Shown here one piece after another: positions 1-8,886 of a stretch of DNA of 64,000 bases. Origin of the DNA: Chthonomonas sp. UBA2362. Its GTDB lineage: Bacteria; Armatimonadota; Fimbriimonadia; Fimbriimonadales; Fimbriimonadaceae. Each line of letters starts with the position of its first letter. The first letter of the stretch is position 1. The stretch is taken from positions 174,794-238,793 of the forward strand of contig DDTO01000002.1 in NCBI GenBank assembly GCA_002344135.1, in the 5' to 3' direction. Position numbers and translations under genes: made by a program. Under the pieces are notes generated by a model, which worked only from the letters and a program-made list of their open reading frames with translations, was not told where the DNA came from and searched no databases.

Positions 1-910
1 CGTCGTACGTCCCGTTGCCGATCGAGTTGCTCACCAAGACGTAGCTACCTGCCGCATCGAGGTTGACGACCTGGACGTCCCTGAGATTCGAGGTCCCGGC
101 ATCGTAGATTTCCATGTCTACGGCTCTTCCGGCAATCGGTCCCAACCAATCTTCCAGATGGACGCGGCCCGTGATCGTGACCCCCTGAGGCGAGTCGTTG
201 AGATAGACGAGGCCAAGCAGGTTTCCGCTTCCCGTCGATCCGATGACGGTGGCCGCCCCGGTGGCGAGATTGATGGTGTAGAGATTGTCCGTCGAGTTAT
301 CGATCATGAACAATCGCCGCCCCGACCAGTCGTAAGCGAGGCCGTTCGGGTTCGTCGACGTTTGGAGAGCGCCGATCAGGGTCATGGCTCCGGTAGTTCG
401 ATCGACCCGGTAGAAACTGTCACTACCGCTATTCGTGGCGTAGAGGACGTCGTTGTTCGAGTCGTAACCGAGGTTAGTGAACGATGTGAGACCCGAAATG
501 CCGACCAGGGTCGCCACCCCCGTGTTCTTGTCGATGCGGTAAAGATTGCCGTTCGAGCCACCGTAAAGCGTCCCGGTGCTATCGTCGTACTCGAGACCGT
601 GCATGACGAGGCTCGAGTCACCGTAGAAGCCGATGAGCGTCGCGTTTCCGGTGGCGAGGTCAAGCGTGAACAGAGAGTCGTTTCCGGTGGATGTAAGGTA
701 CAGGATGCCGTTGGCGCGATCGTAGGCGAGGCCCGCCGTAGTCGACGCGTTCGCGGAGACCGTGCCGATCTGGGTTTTGGACCCGTTGTTCATGTCGAGT
801 TCGTAGATCGCTCGGCTGCTGTCGAGAGCGACCAGCCTCTCGGTCGCCCGCGCTTCAGTCCCTTGCAGGAGCACGGCGGCAGAGGCGGCGGCAAAAACTA
901 AGTGTCTCAT
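1..910 (-). CDS. Secreted propeller-type protein, 3' end outside window
   Basis: The reading frame is open on the minus strand from ATG at 910 to the left edge, so the C-terminus is missing. The N-terminus (MRHLVFAAASAAVLLQG) is a signal peptide, so the product is exported. Residues about 27-245 hold repeated units of the type GLAYD...LY...D..TG..TLIG, the pattern of YWTD/NHL-like beta-propeller blades. After residue about 255 a segment starting GVTITGRVHLEDW resembles the beta-sandwich (carboxypeptidase-regulatory or CNA-B-like) module common in secreted proteins of Armatimonadota and Planctomycetota. GGAG lies about 10 nt before the ATG. No enzymatic residues are recognised; a surface or secreted binding role is inferred. 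Confidence 0.75.
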   Translation of the reverse strand, partial: MRHLVFAAASAAVLLQGTEARATERLVALDSSRAIYELDMNNGSKTQIGTVSANASTTAGLAYDRANGILYLTSTGNDSLFTLDLATGNATLIGFYGDSSLVMHGLEYDDSTGTLYGGSNGNLYRIDKNTGVATLVGISGLTSFTNLGYDSNNDVLYATNSGSDSFYRVDRTTGAMTLIGALQTSTNPNGLAYDWSGRRLFMIDNSTDNLYTINLATGAATVIGSTGSGNLLGLVYLNDSPQGVTITGRVHLEDWLGPIAGRAVDMEIYDAGTSNLRDVQVVNLDAAGSYVLVSNSIGNGTYD

Positions 911-1052
911 TTTCTAAAACTCCGAAAGAAAGGCCCGGTGGGCCAGGTGTTCCCCTCTAGTATTGCCGACCGATGTTGCTCGAATCACTAACTTTCGGTT
1001 CCGAACCCGGAAAACTGGCCCTCACCTGGCACCCCTGCCGGGTTGCGGGCTG

Positions 1053-1058
1053 TAGAAT
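1053..1058 (+). promoter_or_regulatory. -10 box of the VOC gene, leaderless arrangement
   Basis: TAGAAT sits exactly 6 nt before the ATG at 1065 and no Shine-Dalgarno sequence fits between them. This is the spacing expected if transcription begins at the start codon. Confidence 0.5.
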
Positions 1059-1064
1059 CTGAGC

Positions 1065-1475
1065 ATGTCTACACCTGCAATGGACCAACACGCTCTCAAC
1101 ACCGGCCGCACGTTCGTATGGCACGAGGTTTACGCGGCCGACGCCGATAAGGCGATCGCTTTCTACACCGAGGCCCTCGGCTTCGGGTCGTCAGAGATGG
1201 ATATGGGCCCCATGGGCACTTACAAAATGCTCACGATGAACGGCCAAGGAGTGGCCGGCGTCATGGGTACCGCCGGGAATCCGGAAATGGAAGGCGTGCC
1301 GCCCCACTGGTCGACCTATATCGCGGTCGACGACGTCGACGCCAGGGTCGCCAAGTGCGTCTCCCTCGGAGCCCAGGTGGTGGTTCCCGCGATGGACGTC
1401 CCGTCGGTGGGCCGTATGGCGCTGATTCAGGACCCGCAAGGCGCCCACGTCTGGCTATATAAGGACGCTCACTAG
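1065..1475 (+). CDS. VOC family (glyoxalase/bleomycin-resistance fold) protein
   Basis: A 136-residue single-domain protein. It opens with FVWHEVYAADADKAIAFY, the usual first strand and helix of a VOC half-module, and ends with IQDPQGAHVWLYK, the DPxGA/NxxxL strand of the second half. VOC proteins bind a metal or small ligand between two beta-alpha-beta-beta-beta units. The substrate cannot be predicted: this subgroup (PhnB/27-kDa antigen-like) includes many uncharacterised members. The gene stands alone, followed by a small hairpin at 1485-1503 that could end its transcript. Confidence 0.85.
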   Translation: MSTPAMDQHALNTGRTFVWHEVYAADADKAIAFYTEALGFGSSEMDMGPMGTYKMLTMNGQGVAGVMGTAGNPEMEGVPPHWSTYIAVDDVDARVAKCVSLGAQVVVPAMDVPSVGRMALIQDPQGAHVWLYKDAH

Positions 1476-1484
1476 TACGCACAC

Positions 1485-1503
1485 CTCTCCGCGCAGCGGG
1501 GAG
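1485..1503 (+). terminator. Possible terminator hairpin after the VOC gene
   Basis: An 8-bp stem (CTCTCCGC/GCGGGGAG, one G·T pair) with a GCA loop begins 10 nt after the stop codon. There is no T-tract, so support is structural only. Confidence 0.4.
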
Positions 1504-1603
1504 TCCGAGCCAAGTCGAGGGATCGTCTCCTGTGCTGGCTCAGGCCAAAGCTGGAGAGGTCCCTGCGCTCACGGTAGGTCTGCGTAGCGGGGTTCGCGCT
1601 GGC

Positions 1604-1668
1604 CGGTGGAGGGTTGCGCCGCCCGGAACTCGGCTGCCTCCCGGGGCACGACCCATCCGCGGGCTACC
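1604..1668. repeat. Diverged copy of the GGTAGCC inverted-repeat element
   Basis: The right half ends CATCCGCGGGCTACC, the same as the right ends of the 69-nt repeats at 45792 and 45872, with GGGGCACGACC before it matching their inner sequence. The left half is degenerate. The rest of 1476-1716 shows no convincing gene: the 62-codon frame there runs through this repeat and has no RBS. Confidence 0.55.
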
Positions 1669-1716
1669 GCCAGACGTAAGCGCACCCAGCTCTCCACGTC
1701 GCCACCGCTGGCGACG

Positions 1717-2616
1717 CTAGGCCCAGGCGGGAACGCCGACGAGAGTCCGCAGTTCGGCCTTCTCGGTGTCGCTCAGGGTTACCATAGGCAAGCGCACCTG
1801 CTCGCAATCGAAGCCCCGAAGGCTGAGGGCGTATTTGACCGGGACAGGGCTAGGCGACTTGAAGAGACCCTTGAAGATGGGCACGAGGCCGCGATGGATC
1901 GAGAGCGCTTCGGCGAACCGATCGGGGAAGTCTTCGATCATTCGTTTCATATCCGCCCCGACCACGTGCGCGGCAACGCTTACGATGCCGTGCCCTCCGA
2001 CCGAGAGCACAGGAAGGGTCAGGCCGTCGTCTCCGCTATAGACCCGGAACCCGTCCGGCACCGAGGCGCAGACCTCGCTGATCTGACTCATGCTGCCGCT
2101 GGCCTCCTTGACGGCCACGATGTTCGATACCTCGGCGAGGGCCAGCAAGGTGGGGGTCTCCAGGTTGATCGCGCTTCGCGGCTGGATGTTGTAGAGCATG
2201 ACCGGCAGGCCGACGGATTTCGCGATCGTGGAGAAGTGAGCGTAGAGCCCAGCCTGCCCGGGCCGGCTGTAGTACGGGTTGACCAGCATGATGCCATGGG
2301 CGCCGCGCTTCTCGGCGGCTTGGGCCAGGTGGATGGATTCGGCCGTGTCATAAGTTCCGGCGCCAAACAGTACGGCCGCGCGGTTCCCGACGGTCGCGAG
2401 CACGATCTCGAGGATCGCCATCTTCTCCTCCGTCGACAGGGTCGGGGATTCGCCGGTCGTCCCGCTCACGACGAGGCCGTCGTTGCCCTGCTCGTCCACG
2501 AGGTAGCTCGCGATGCGGGCGACTTCGTCGAGGTTCACGCCACCATCGGCCTTGAACGGCGTGAGCATGGCGGTGAGCAGACGTCCCCAGTCACGCGGTC
2601 CCTGAAAGGCTCCCAT
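1717..2616 (-). CDS. dapA: 4-hydroxy-tetrahydrodipicolinate synthase
   Basis: Class I aldolase of the DapA/N-acetylneuraminate lyase family that condenses pyruvate with aspartate semialdehyde in lysine and peptidoglycan precursor synthesis (cytosol). It is 299 residues, the normal length. GTTGESPTL carries the pyruvate-carboxylate-binding threonines, NPYYSRP the catalytic tyrosines, and VAVKEASG the Schiff-base lysine. The usual NVPGRT segment reads NIQPRSA; the arginine is kept but the rest is changed, so a related keto-acid aldolase or lyase activity is possible. The gene lies 9 nt after a GH172 gene, which also allows a sugar-acid role. It has its own -10 box, 6 nt before the ATG. Confidence 0.85.
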   Translation of the reverse strand: MGAFQGPRDWGRLLTAMLTPFKADGGVNLDEVARIASYLVDEQGNDGLVVSGTTGESPTLSTEEKMAILEIVLATVGNRAAVLFGAGTYDTAESIHLAQAAEKRGAHGIMLVNPYYSRPGQAGLYAHFSTIAKSVGLPVMLYNIQPRSAINLETPTLLALAEVSNIVAVKEASGSMSQISEVCASVPDGFRVYSGDDGLTLPVLSVGGHGIVSVAAHVVGADMKRMIEDFPDRFAEALSIHRGLVPIFKGLFKSPSPVPVKYALSLRGFDCEQVRLPMVTLSDTEKAELRTLVGVPAWA

Positions 2617-2622
2617 GCTCCG

Positions 2623-2628
2623 AGGTTA
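2623..2628 (-). promoter_or_regulatory. -10 box of dapA overlapping the upstream stop codon
   Basis: GGTAACCT on the minus strand places TAACCT exactly 6 nt before the dapA ATG. Its first three bases are the TAA stop of the GH172 gene. Confidence 0.5.
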
Positions 2629-3777
2629 CCTGGGCTCGGCGTCCTCGTTACCCCAGAGCGGGCCCCCGCCGCGAAGCTGACGCCAGGCGTCGCGCCATCG
2701 ATGAACGTCCACGACGCCGATGACGGGTCGGGGCGCGCGCTCGGCGGCGGCGGGCAGCAGCGGGAAGGGTTTCGAGGGGAGGGTCTGATACCAGTAGGCG
2801 ACCGACGCCAGTTCGAGGGTCAGCACGTTCGCATGTCCAGCCTCGATGCTGGCGCGGAGCGAGCGACGGAATCGGATCGGGTCCTCCAGGTGGAAACGGT
2901 AGCAATGGGTTCGGCCAAGCCATCCGAAGCGGGCGTCGTCGTTCCCCACTCCCGGCGCCCGAGCGGTGCCGTAGTATGGGTGCGAGAACGGGACTTCCTG
3001 GCTCCAACTCTGATTGAAGTAGTCCTCGGTGCCGGTGCCGTGGGCCGAGAAGGGCCACTCCTCGCCGTCGATGCAGAACATGTCGTCACCCTCGCCATAC
3101 CAGATCGGGCTCGGGCAGTTCACGAAATAGTTGACGCCGACGAAGTGCCCCTGCCCCTCGCACTCGCAGAACAGGTAGTTGTGGCGATCGGTACGGTTCT
3201 TGGGCGTCGAGCCGAGGACTCCCCACTCGTTCTCCCGGTCGCCGAACTCGCTCTCCGGCCGGGTGAGTTCTTGGTTGTACCAAGCGTGGAACCGGGCCGC
3301 GTCGTCGGGGATCGCGGTGTGCCGCTCGACGTCGACGTAGAAATAGAGGGCGTCGACCGGCTCGGGGCCTTGGTTTTCGATGGTGATCTTGGCGCCGTCG
3401 GCGAACGGCATTGGAAAGTAGCAGACGAGGGCCTTCCCGTCACGCGGGCCGGCAGCGAGGGGGAGCGAGGCGAAGAGATAGTCCATCCCCCAGCCTTGAC
3501 CGAAGAAGTCGCCGATGGGAGATTCCACACTCGGGTGTTCTTGCCCGTCCCAGTAGATTCGGAGGACCAGGTTGCGCTTGTGGAGGGGGTCCTTGCTGGA
3601 AATCGTGAACCAGAGGTGTTTGACGATTCCCGCGCCGTCGATCTCCGCCAGCGTCTTCGACTCCCCTGCCGCGACCTTCGCATTGTCGGAGTTGCCGCCG
3701 CTGGTGTCGAAGCTGGAGAATCGCCGAGTGGTGGCGTCGACCAAGCGATGAATCTGAGAGAGGGGGCCGTGGCTCAT
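2626..3777 (-). CDS. GH172 (DUF2961) family glycoside hydrolase
   Basis: About 383 residues from the ATG at 3777 (MSHGPLSQIH). A longer frame reaches 3990 but would run through the divergent priA start, so the shorter form is preferred. It matches the DUF2961 family, now GH172, whose characterised members are difructose-anhydride synthase/alpha-fructofuranosidase and exo-D-arabinofuranosidase. Family hallmarks visible are GAGIVKHLWFT near the N-terminus, FFGQGWGMDYLFASLPL, and HGTGTEDYFN, which contains the conserved glutamate. No signal peptide is seen, so it may act inside the cell on imported oligosaccharides. dapA follows 9 nt downstream. The sugar substrate is unknown. Confidence 0.85.
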   Translation of the reverse strand: MSHGPLSQIHRLVDATTRRFSSFDTSGGNSDNAKVAAGESKTLAEIDGAGIVKHLWFTISSKDPLHKRNLVLRIYWDGQEHPSVESPIGDFFGQGWGMDYLFASLPLAAGPRDGKALVCYFPMPFADGAKITIENQGPEPVDALYFYVDVERHTAIPDDAARFHAWYNQELTRPESEFGDRENEWGVLGSTPKNRTDRHNYLFCECEGQGHFVGVNYFVNCPSPIWYGEGDDMFCIDGEEWPFSAHGTGTEDYFNQSWSQEVPFSHPYYGTARAPGVGNDDARFGWLGRTHCYRFHLEDPIRFRRSLRASIEAGHANVLTLELASVAYWYQTLPSKPFPLLPAAAERAPRPVIGVVDVHRWRDAWRQLRGGGPLWGNEDAEPR

Positions 3778-3792
3778 CGTCGTGTTTCGCGG

Positions 3793-3798
3793 TACCGT
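3793..3798 (+). promoter_or_regulatory. -10 box of priA, leaderless arrangement
   Basis: GGTACCGT places TACCGT 6 nt before the GTG start at 3805 in the 27-nt gap between divergent genes. There is no room for a leader with a ribosome-binding site. Confidence 0.5.
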
Positions 3799-3804
3799 TG
3801 AGAG

Positions 3805-6252
3805 GTGACCGAACCGGGGCCGAAGGCTACCCTCTCGCTTGCCGACGTCGCGATCGACGCGCGATCGGGCGGCGCGGACGCGGTCTACACCTACCGAGCC
3901 GACCCCGATACGGGGCTCGGCGACGCCTACTTCGTTCCACTCGGTCCTCGATCGGTGATGGGCTATGTAGTCGGCCTGCGCTACCTTCACGAGGACGAAC
4001 TCGGCTTCTCGGCGTCGAAGCTGAGGCCGCTTGGTTTGCGGGTGGAGAACGCCTCACTTCCGCCCACCACGATCGAGCTTCTGAGATTCGTCGCCGACCA
4101 ATACCTTTGCCCGCTGCCGACGGCGCTGAGCCTGGCGACGCCGCCCGGTGTGCGTCATCGTCTGGTAACCGAATGGCGGCTGATCGAAGACGCGCAGACC
4201 GAATTGCCGCTGAGCCCACTGCAGGACGAGGCGTTGCGCGTTCTCCGCGAAGCCGGGGGCCGTTTGTCCGAGTCGAAGGGAGAGACCCTCGATCCCGGCG
4301 CGAAGAAGGCCCTCCAGCACCTTCGGGCAAAGGGTCTCGTGTCGGTCAGCCTGACCCTCGATCTCGAAGCCGAGAAGCGGCGACTCACTGGCCTCGTTCG
4401 CCTCACTTCGGACGAGGAGAAGATCGAGCGCTTTCTCGCTACCGAGGCCAAGAAGAAGCCTGCGCAAGCGATCACCGTCATGCGGCTTCAGGGCGCAGAG
4501 GGCGCGATCCTTACCGTGCAGGAGATCAAGGCCCTCGGTGACGTCACGGACCAAACCGTGAAGGCGCTGCTCACGGCGGGGCTGCTCGAACGGGTCGAAG
4601 GCGAAGTCGCCGCGCGAAAGGACGCCCCAAAGCCAAACCCCCAACAAGCGGCGGCGATTTCCGCGGTCGCCGAGGCGATTCGTGGCAACCGCTTCGAGCC
4701 TTTCCTGCTCTACGGCGTTACCGGAAGCGGCAAAACCGAGGTGTATCTGCGGTGCGCGGCGGAAGCACTGCGGCGAGGGCGGCAAGTCCTCTTTCTGGTA
4801 CCGGAGATCGCTCTGACCGCCCAGGTCATCGCACAGTTGCGGGAACGGTTCGGGCGAAGCGTAGCGGTGCTTCACAGCGGACTTCCACCCACCGAGCGGC
4901 TGGACAATTGGATGCGCATTCGGGCCGGCGAGGCGAGCGTCGTTCTGGGTACCCGAAGCGCCCTGTTTGCCCCGATTCGCGACCTCGGATTGGTGATCGT
5001 GGACGAGGAGCACGAGCCGTCGTATAAGCAGGAGAATCCTCCCCGCTACCACGCAAAGCCTTTGGCCCGGTTTCTGGCCCGCCGGTTCGAGGCCCCGATC
5101 GTGCTCGGTTCGGCCACTCCCAGCATCGAGACGTTCTACGAGGCGTCCAAAGGAGGCTGGAAGCTCCTCGAACTAAGGGAGCGGGCTGCCGGAGCGGCCC
5201 TCCCCGCGGTCCGCATTATCGACATGCGCCGTCCCGCCCTCGCCGAGGCGGAACCCGGTCCGCCAAGCCTGTTCTGCGCCGAGCTTCGCGAGGCGATGGC
5301 GGAGACGCTCTCCCAACAGAATCAGATCATCCTCTTCCTCAATCGCCGGGCGTACGCGCCCTTCCTCATCTGCCGGGACTGCGGTCGGCGGTGGGTGTGT
5401 CCCTCCTGCGCGGTCACCTTGTCCTACCATCGCCGCGAGGCGCTGCTGAAGTGCCATCACTGCGGGCACACTGAGCGTCCGCCGGATGTCTGCCCCACGT
5501 GCGAGGGTGACCAGATTCGAACGTTCGGAGCCGGAGTGGAGAGAGTCGAAGAGGCGGTGCTCGAGGCGATGCCCGAAGCCACGGTGGGAAGGCTCGATCG
5601 TGACGTCGCGCGCCGCAAGGGAGCGCTGGAGGAAACGCTCGCCCTGTTTCGCGCGGGGGCGATCGATATCCTCGTCGGTACCCAAATGGTGGCCAAGGGC
5701 TTGGACTTCCCCCGGGTCACGCTGGTCGGCATCGTCGCTGCCGACCTCGCGCTAAACATGCCCGACTTTCGGGCCACCGAGAGGGCCTTCCAAGTCCTCT
5801 CGCAGGTCGCGGGCCGTGCCGGTCGAGGTGACCGTCCGGGTCGCGTGATCATCCAGACGTTCAACCCGGAGAACCCGGCGATCGTCTGCGCCCGCGATCA
5901 CGACTTCCTGAGGTTCTACGATCAGGTCATCATCGAGCGTCGACAGGCTCGTTACCCGCCGTTCACTCGGCTCGTGAACATCGTTCTTCAGGGCGAGGAT
6001 CGCTCCGAAGTGACCCTCGCCGCGCGAGAGGTTCGTGAGATGGTGGCCTCGACGCTCGGTGTTCAGGGGCCGCCGACCTTGCTCGGCCCTGTCGACTGCG
6101 TCATCGAGCGGCTCAACGGGCGCTGGCGCCGGCACCTGCTCCTCAAACTGCTCCACGTCGATCAGGTCCGCGCGATCGGCCAAGCCCTCGAAGCCTACGA
6201 TCGTCGCGGGGTGCTGCTGACGGTTGACGTCGATCCATACTCCTTGATTTGA
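3805..6252 (+). CDS. priA: Primosomal protein N', replication restart helicase
   Basis: PriA is a 3'-5' superfamily 2 DNA helicase that recognises stalled forks and reloads the replisome. At 815 residues it has a normal length. The N-terminal 3'-DNA-binding region is followed by Walker A GVTGSGKTE (about residue 305), the DEEH box (about 399), then the zinc-binding insertion with four CxxC pairs between about 522 and 566 (CRDC, CPSC, CHHC, CPTC), and motifs V and VI (VAGRAGRGDR). The start is GTG, chosen because it sits 6 nt after a -10 box. It is monocistronic and divergent from the GH172 gene. Confidence 0.96.
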   Translation: MTEPGPKATLSLADVAIDARSGGADAVYTYRADPDTGLGDAYFVPLGPRSVMGYVVGLRYLHEDELGFSASKLRPLGLRVENASLPPTTIELLRFVADQYLCPLPTALSLATPPGVRHRLVTEWRLIEDAQTELPLSPLQDEALRVLREAGGRLSESKGETLDPGAKKALQHLRAKGLVSVSLTLDLEAEKRRLTGLVRLTSDEEKIERFLATEAKKKPAQAITVMRLQGAEGAILTVQEIKALGDVTDQTVKALLTAGLLERVEGEVAARKDAPKPNPQQAAAISAVAEAIRGNRFEPFLLYGVTGSGKTEVYLRCAAEALRRGRQVLFLVPEIALTAQVIAQLRERFGRSVAVLHSGLPPTERLDNWMRIRAGEASVVLGTRSALFAPIRDLGLVIVDEEHEPSYKQENPPRYHAKPLARFLARRFEAPIVLGSATPSIETFYEASKGGWKLLELRERAAGAALPAVRIIDMRRPALAEAEPGPPSLFCAELREAMAETLSQQNQIILFLNRRAYAPFLICRDCGRRWVCPSCAVTLSYHRREALLKCHHCGHTERPPDVCPTCEGDQIRTFGAGVERVEEAVLEAMPEATVGRLDRDVARRKGALEETLALFRAGAIDILVGTQMVAKGLDFPRVTLVGIVAADLALNMPDFRATERAFQVLSQVAGRAGRGDRPGRVIIQTFNPENPAIVCARDHDFLRFYDQVIIERRQARYPPFTRLVNIVLQGEDRSEVTLAAREVREMVASTLGVQGPPTLLGPVDCVIERLNGRWRRHLLLKLLHVDQVRAIGQALEAYDRRGVLLTVDVDPYSLI

Positions 6253-6313
6253 CCCCTAGAAGGGAACGATCCTGGCATGAATTCGGTGTATCCTGAATCG
6301 AGGAGTCTCGCCC

Positions 6314-6775
6314 ATGCCTGCTATTTCGATCACCGTCAACGGCGTCCAGAAGAACCTCGACGTCCCCGCCGATATGCCGCTCTTGTGGGCTCTTCGCGAC
6401 CATCTCGGACTGACCGGCGCGAAGTACGGCTGCGGGGTCGGGGCTTGTGGCTCGTGCGCGGTTCTCCTCGACGGCGTCGCCTTTCGCAGTTGCCAGATCG
6501 GAGTCGGTGACGTCGGCGCGCGCAAGGTAATCACGATCGAAGGACTGAGCCCGAACGGCGACCACCCTCTCCAGAAGGCCTGGGTGGAACACGACGTGTC
6601 GCAATGCGGCTACTGTCAGACCGGGAAGATCATCGAAGCGGCAGCGCTACTGAACCGCAAGCCGAGCCCGACGGATGCCGACATCGACCAAACCTTCTCG
6701 ACCCATATCTGCCGTTGCGGAACGTACCAGCGTATTCGCGAGGCGATCCATGCCGCGGCGAAGGCGGCAAGGTGA
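6314..6775 (+). CDS. Molybdenum hydroxylase, 2Fe-2S small subunit (IorA-like)
   Basis: 153 residues carrying two [2Fe-2S] sites. The plant-ferredoxin-type site uses C40, C45, C48 and C60 (YGCGVGACGSC), and the helical site uses QCGYC and HICRC. This is the electron-transfer subunit of aldehyde/isoquinoline oxidoreductase-type enzymes. It passes electrons from the molybdenum centre of the next gene product, which starts 11 nt downstream. GAGGAG upstream of the ATG is a clear ribosome-binding site. It is the first gene of a four-gene operon with large subunit, XdhC and MocA-like genes. It lacks a signal peptide and probably travels to the periplasm bound to its Tat-bearing partner. Confidence 0.93.
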   Translation: MPAISITVNGVQKNLDVPADMPLLWALRDHLGLTGAKYGCGVGACGSCAVLLDGVAFRSCQIGVGDVGARKVITIEGLSPNGDHPLQKAWVEHDVSQCGYCQTGKIIEAAALLNRKPSPTDADIDQTFSTHICRCGTYQRIREAIHAAAKAAR

Positions 6776-6786
6776 AGGAGAGCGCG

Positions 6787-8886
6787 ATGGAACAACCGAC
6801 TATCTCGGAAGATTGCACGATCGGAGTGAGCCGCCGGGGCTTCATCCGACTGGTGGGCGTCGCCGGCGCCGGACTCGTTCTCGGCTGTTATCTGCCCGGC
6901 AAGCACTCCGCCGCGTCCGACGCTCGGGGAGAAGGAGCGGCGGAACCGTTCGCGCCGAACGCGTTCTTGCGCATCGACGAGAAGGGCGTCGTGACGATCA
7001 TCATCTCGAAGCCCGACATGGGCCAGGGCCCCCGTACGACCCTCGCGATGCTCGCCGCCGATGAGCTGGGCGTCGATTGGAAAGACGTACGGGTCGAGCA
7101 GGCCCCCGCCGATGCCCGTTTGTTCGGCGGCCAGACGGTGGGTGGTTCGAGCACCGTCCGCTCGATGTATCAGCCCATGCGGCTGGCCGGGGCGACGGCG
7201 CGGACCATGCTCATTGCCGCTGCCGCCAAGAAGTGGGGTGTCGAGGCCGACACTTTGACTCTCGTCGACGGAGCCGTCCGTCAAGGAACGAACGGAAAGA
7301 ATCTGACGATCGGCGAGCTCGCGCCCGAGGCCGCGAAACTGCCGGTGCCACCCCGCGAGGAGGTGCGCCTCAAATCGCGCGACGAGTTCACGATCATCGG
7401 CAAGAAGACCGTCCGCGTCGACGCCAAGAACATTGCCACGGGTAAGGCGGTTTACGGTCTCGACGTGAAACCCGCCGGAGTCAAAGTCGCGGTGGTCGCC
7501 CGTACGCCGGCATTCGGAGCGAAGGTGAAGTCGTTCGACGCCGCCGCCGCCAAGAAGGTCCCCGGGGTTCAGCACGTCTTCGAGGTGCCGACCGGCGTCG
7601 CCGTAGTCGCCGACGACACCTGGGCGGCCATGAAGGGTCGCGATGCTCTCGTGGTGGAATGGGACTTGGGTCCGAACGCCGAACTCGACAGCGACACGCT
7701 TTACAAGTCGATGCGCGCCGCACTCGGCGAGCATCTCGCCATGCCCGCTGGAGCGAAGGTCCTCGACGCCGAGTTCCAGCTGCCCTTCCTCGCCCACGCC
7801 CCGATGGAGCCCATGAACTGCACCGTCGACGCCTCGGGCGGACAGTGCGTCATGTGGGTGCCGACCCAGAATCCGGGCTCTTGCCAAGACCAGGCCGCCC
7901 GCGTCCTGGGGATCGAGCCGAGCAAGGTCCGGGTCAACGTCACCCTCGTAGGCGGAGGGTTTGGCCGGCGCCTCAATGCCGACTATGCGGCCGAAGCCGT
8001 TCGCATCGCCCAGCAGGCGAATTGCCCGGTCCAGGTGCTCTGGACTCGTGACGACGACATGCGCCACGACTACTACCGGCCCGCGAGCGTCCACTCATGC
8101 CGAGCCGCGGTCGACGCGGACGGAAGGCCCTTGGGTTGGAGCCACCAGTACATCAACGCCGGCGGACGAGGCGGGCGCGGAGGATTCGGTGGCGCGGGTA
8201 TCCCCTACGACATTCCTAATTCGGGATTGGCCCAGGGGTCCGTCCCGTCTCCGATCCCAACCGGGGCGTGGCGATCCGTCGAGAACACTCAGACCGGATT
8301 CGTGAACGAAAGCCTTATCGACGAACTGGCCCACCTCGCCGGGAAAGACCCTCTCGCGTTCCGCCTCGCCTACCTTCGCAGCGATCGGCTGAAGAAGTGC
8401 CTGGAGACCGCCGCTCAGAAGGCCGGCTGGGGTACTTCCCTCCCCAAGGGACGCGGGCGCGGAATCGGGTGTTTCGAAGGCTACGGCTCGCGAATCGCCC
8501 AGATCGTCGAACTCTCCGTCGAGGATGGCGAGGTGAAGCTGCACAAGATCACCGCCGTCGTGGACTGCGGACTCGCGGTAAATCCCCTGGGCGTCATCGC
8601 CCAAGTGCAGGGCGGGACGACGGATGCCCTCTCCTGCGCGCTCCGATCGGAAATCACGATCGAGGAAGGAGGCGTGGCCGAAGGCGGCTGGGGACCCTTC
8701 GGCTGGATGAAGATGCCCGATACGCCGCCAGTGGACGTCACCATCCTTCCCAGCGAAGACCCGAATCCGGGCGGGATGGGCGAGGTGGCGGTTCCCGCGA
8801 TCACCGCCGCCGTCGCCAACGCGATCTTTGCTGCCACCGGCAAGCGCCTGCGCAAGCTGCCGATCCGGCGCTCTGACCTTGCCTAG
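6787..8886 (+). CDS. Molybdopterin-binding large subunit, isoquinoline 1-oxidoreductase-like, Tat-exported
   Basis: 699 residues from the ATG at 6787, which follows AAGGAG. The N-terminus has a twin-arginine signal (SRRGFIRLVG) whose hydrophobic stretch ends in a lipobox-like LGC, suggesting an exported, perhaps lipid-anchored subunit. The family is the xanthine dehydrogenase superfamily, IorB branch. Seen are GGGFGRR (molybdopterin dinucleotide contact), QNPGSCQ, and near the C-terminus PGGMGEVAVP with the catalytic glutamate. It would hydroxylate an N-heterocycle or oxidise an aldehyde; the substrate cannot be told. It acts with the preceding 2Fe-2S subunit, and the following XdhC and MocA-like proteins fit cofactor maturation. 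Confidence 0.92.
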   Translation: MEQPTISEDCTIGVSRRGFIRLVGVAGAGLVLGCYLPGKHSAASDARGEGAAEPFAPNAFLRIDEKGVVTIIISKPDMGQGPRTTLAMLAADELGVDWKDVRVEQAPADARLFGGQTVGGSSTVRSMYQPMRLAGATARTMLIAAAAKKWGVEADTLTLVDGAVRQGTNGKNLTIGELAPEAAKLPVPPREEVRLKSRDEFTIIGKKTVRVDAKNIATGKAVYGLDVKPAGVKVAVVARTPAFGAKVKSFDAAAAKKVPGVQHVFEVPTGVAVVADDTWAAMKGRDALVVEWDLGPNAELDSDTLYKSMRAALGEHLAMPAGAKVLDAEFQLPFLAHAPMEPMNCTVDASGGQCVMWVPTQNPGSCQDQAARVLGIEPSKVRVNVTLVGGGFGRRLNADYAAEAVRIAQQANCPVQVLWTRDDDMRHDYYRPASVHSCRAAVDADGRPLGWSHQYINAGGRGGRGGFGGAGIPYDIPNSGLAQGSVPSPIPTGAWRSVENTQTGFVNESLIDELAHLAGKDPLAFRLAYLRSDRLKKCLETAAQKAGWGTSLPKGRGRGIGCFEGYGSRIAQIVELSVEDGEVKLHKITAVVDCGLAVNPLGVIAQVQGGTTDALSCALRSEITIEEGGVAEGGWGPFGWMKMPDTPPVDVTILPSEDPNPGGMGEVAVPAITAAVANAIFAATGKRLRKLPIRRSDLA

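Noticed and set aside
1532..1720. 62-codon plus-strand frame after the VOC gene
   Set aside because: No ribosome-binding site, no hydrophobic core, and it runs through a decayed repeat.
1606..3801. 731-codon plus-strand frame antisense to dapA and the GH172 gene
   Set aside because: It lies opposite two well-recognised genes and its translation is Asp/Arg/Gly-rich with no family motif, as expected in high-GC DNA.
3778..3990. N-terminal extension of the GH172 protein to 3990
   Set aside because: It would cross the divergent priA start, is basic and without family similarity, and the MSHGPL start fits the family.
6604..6786. Start of the molybdenum hydroxylase large subunit at 6604
   Set aside because: It would overlap most of the 2Fe-2S gene's 3' half and lose the Tat signal at the N-terminus; the ATG at 6787 has an AAGGAG site.
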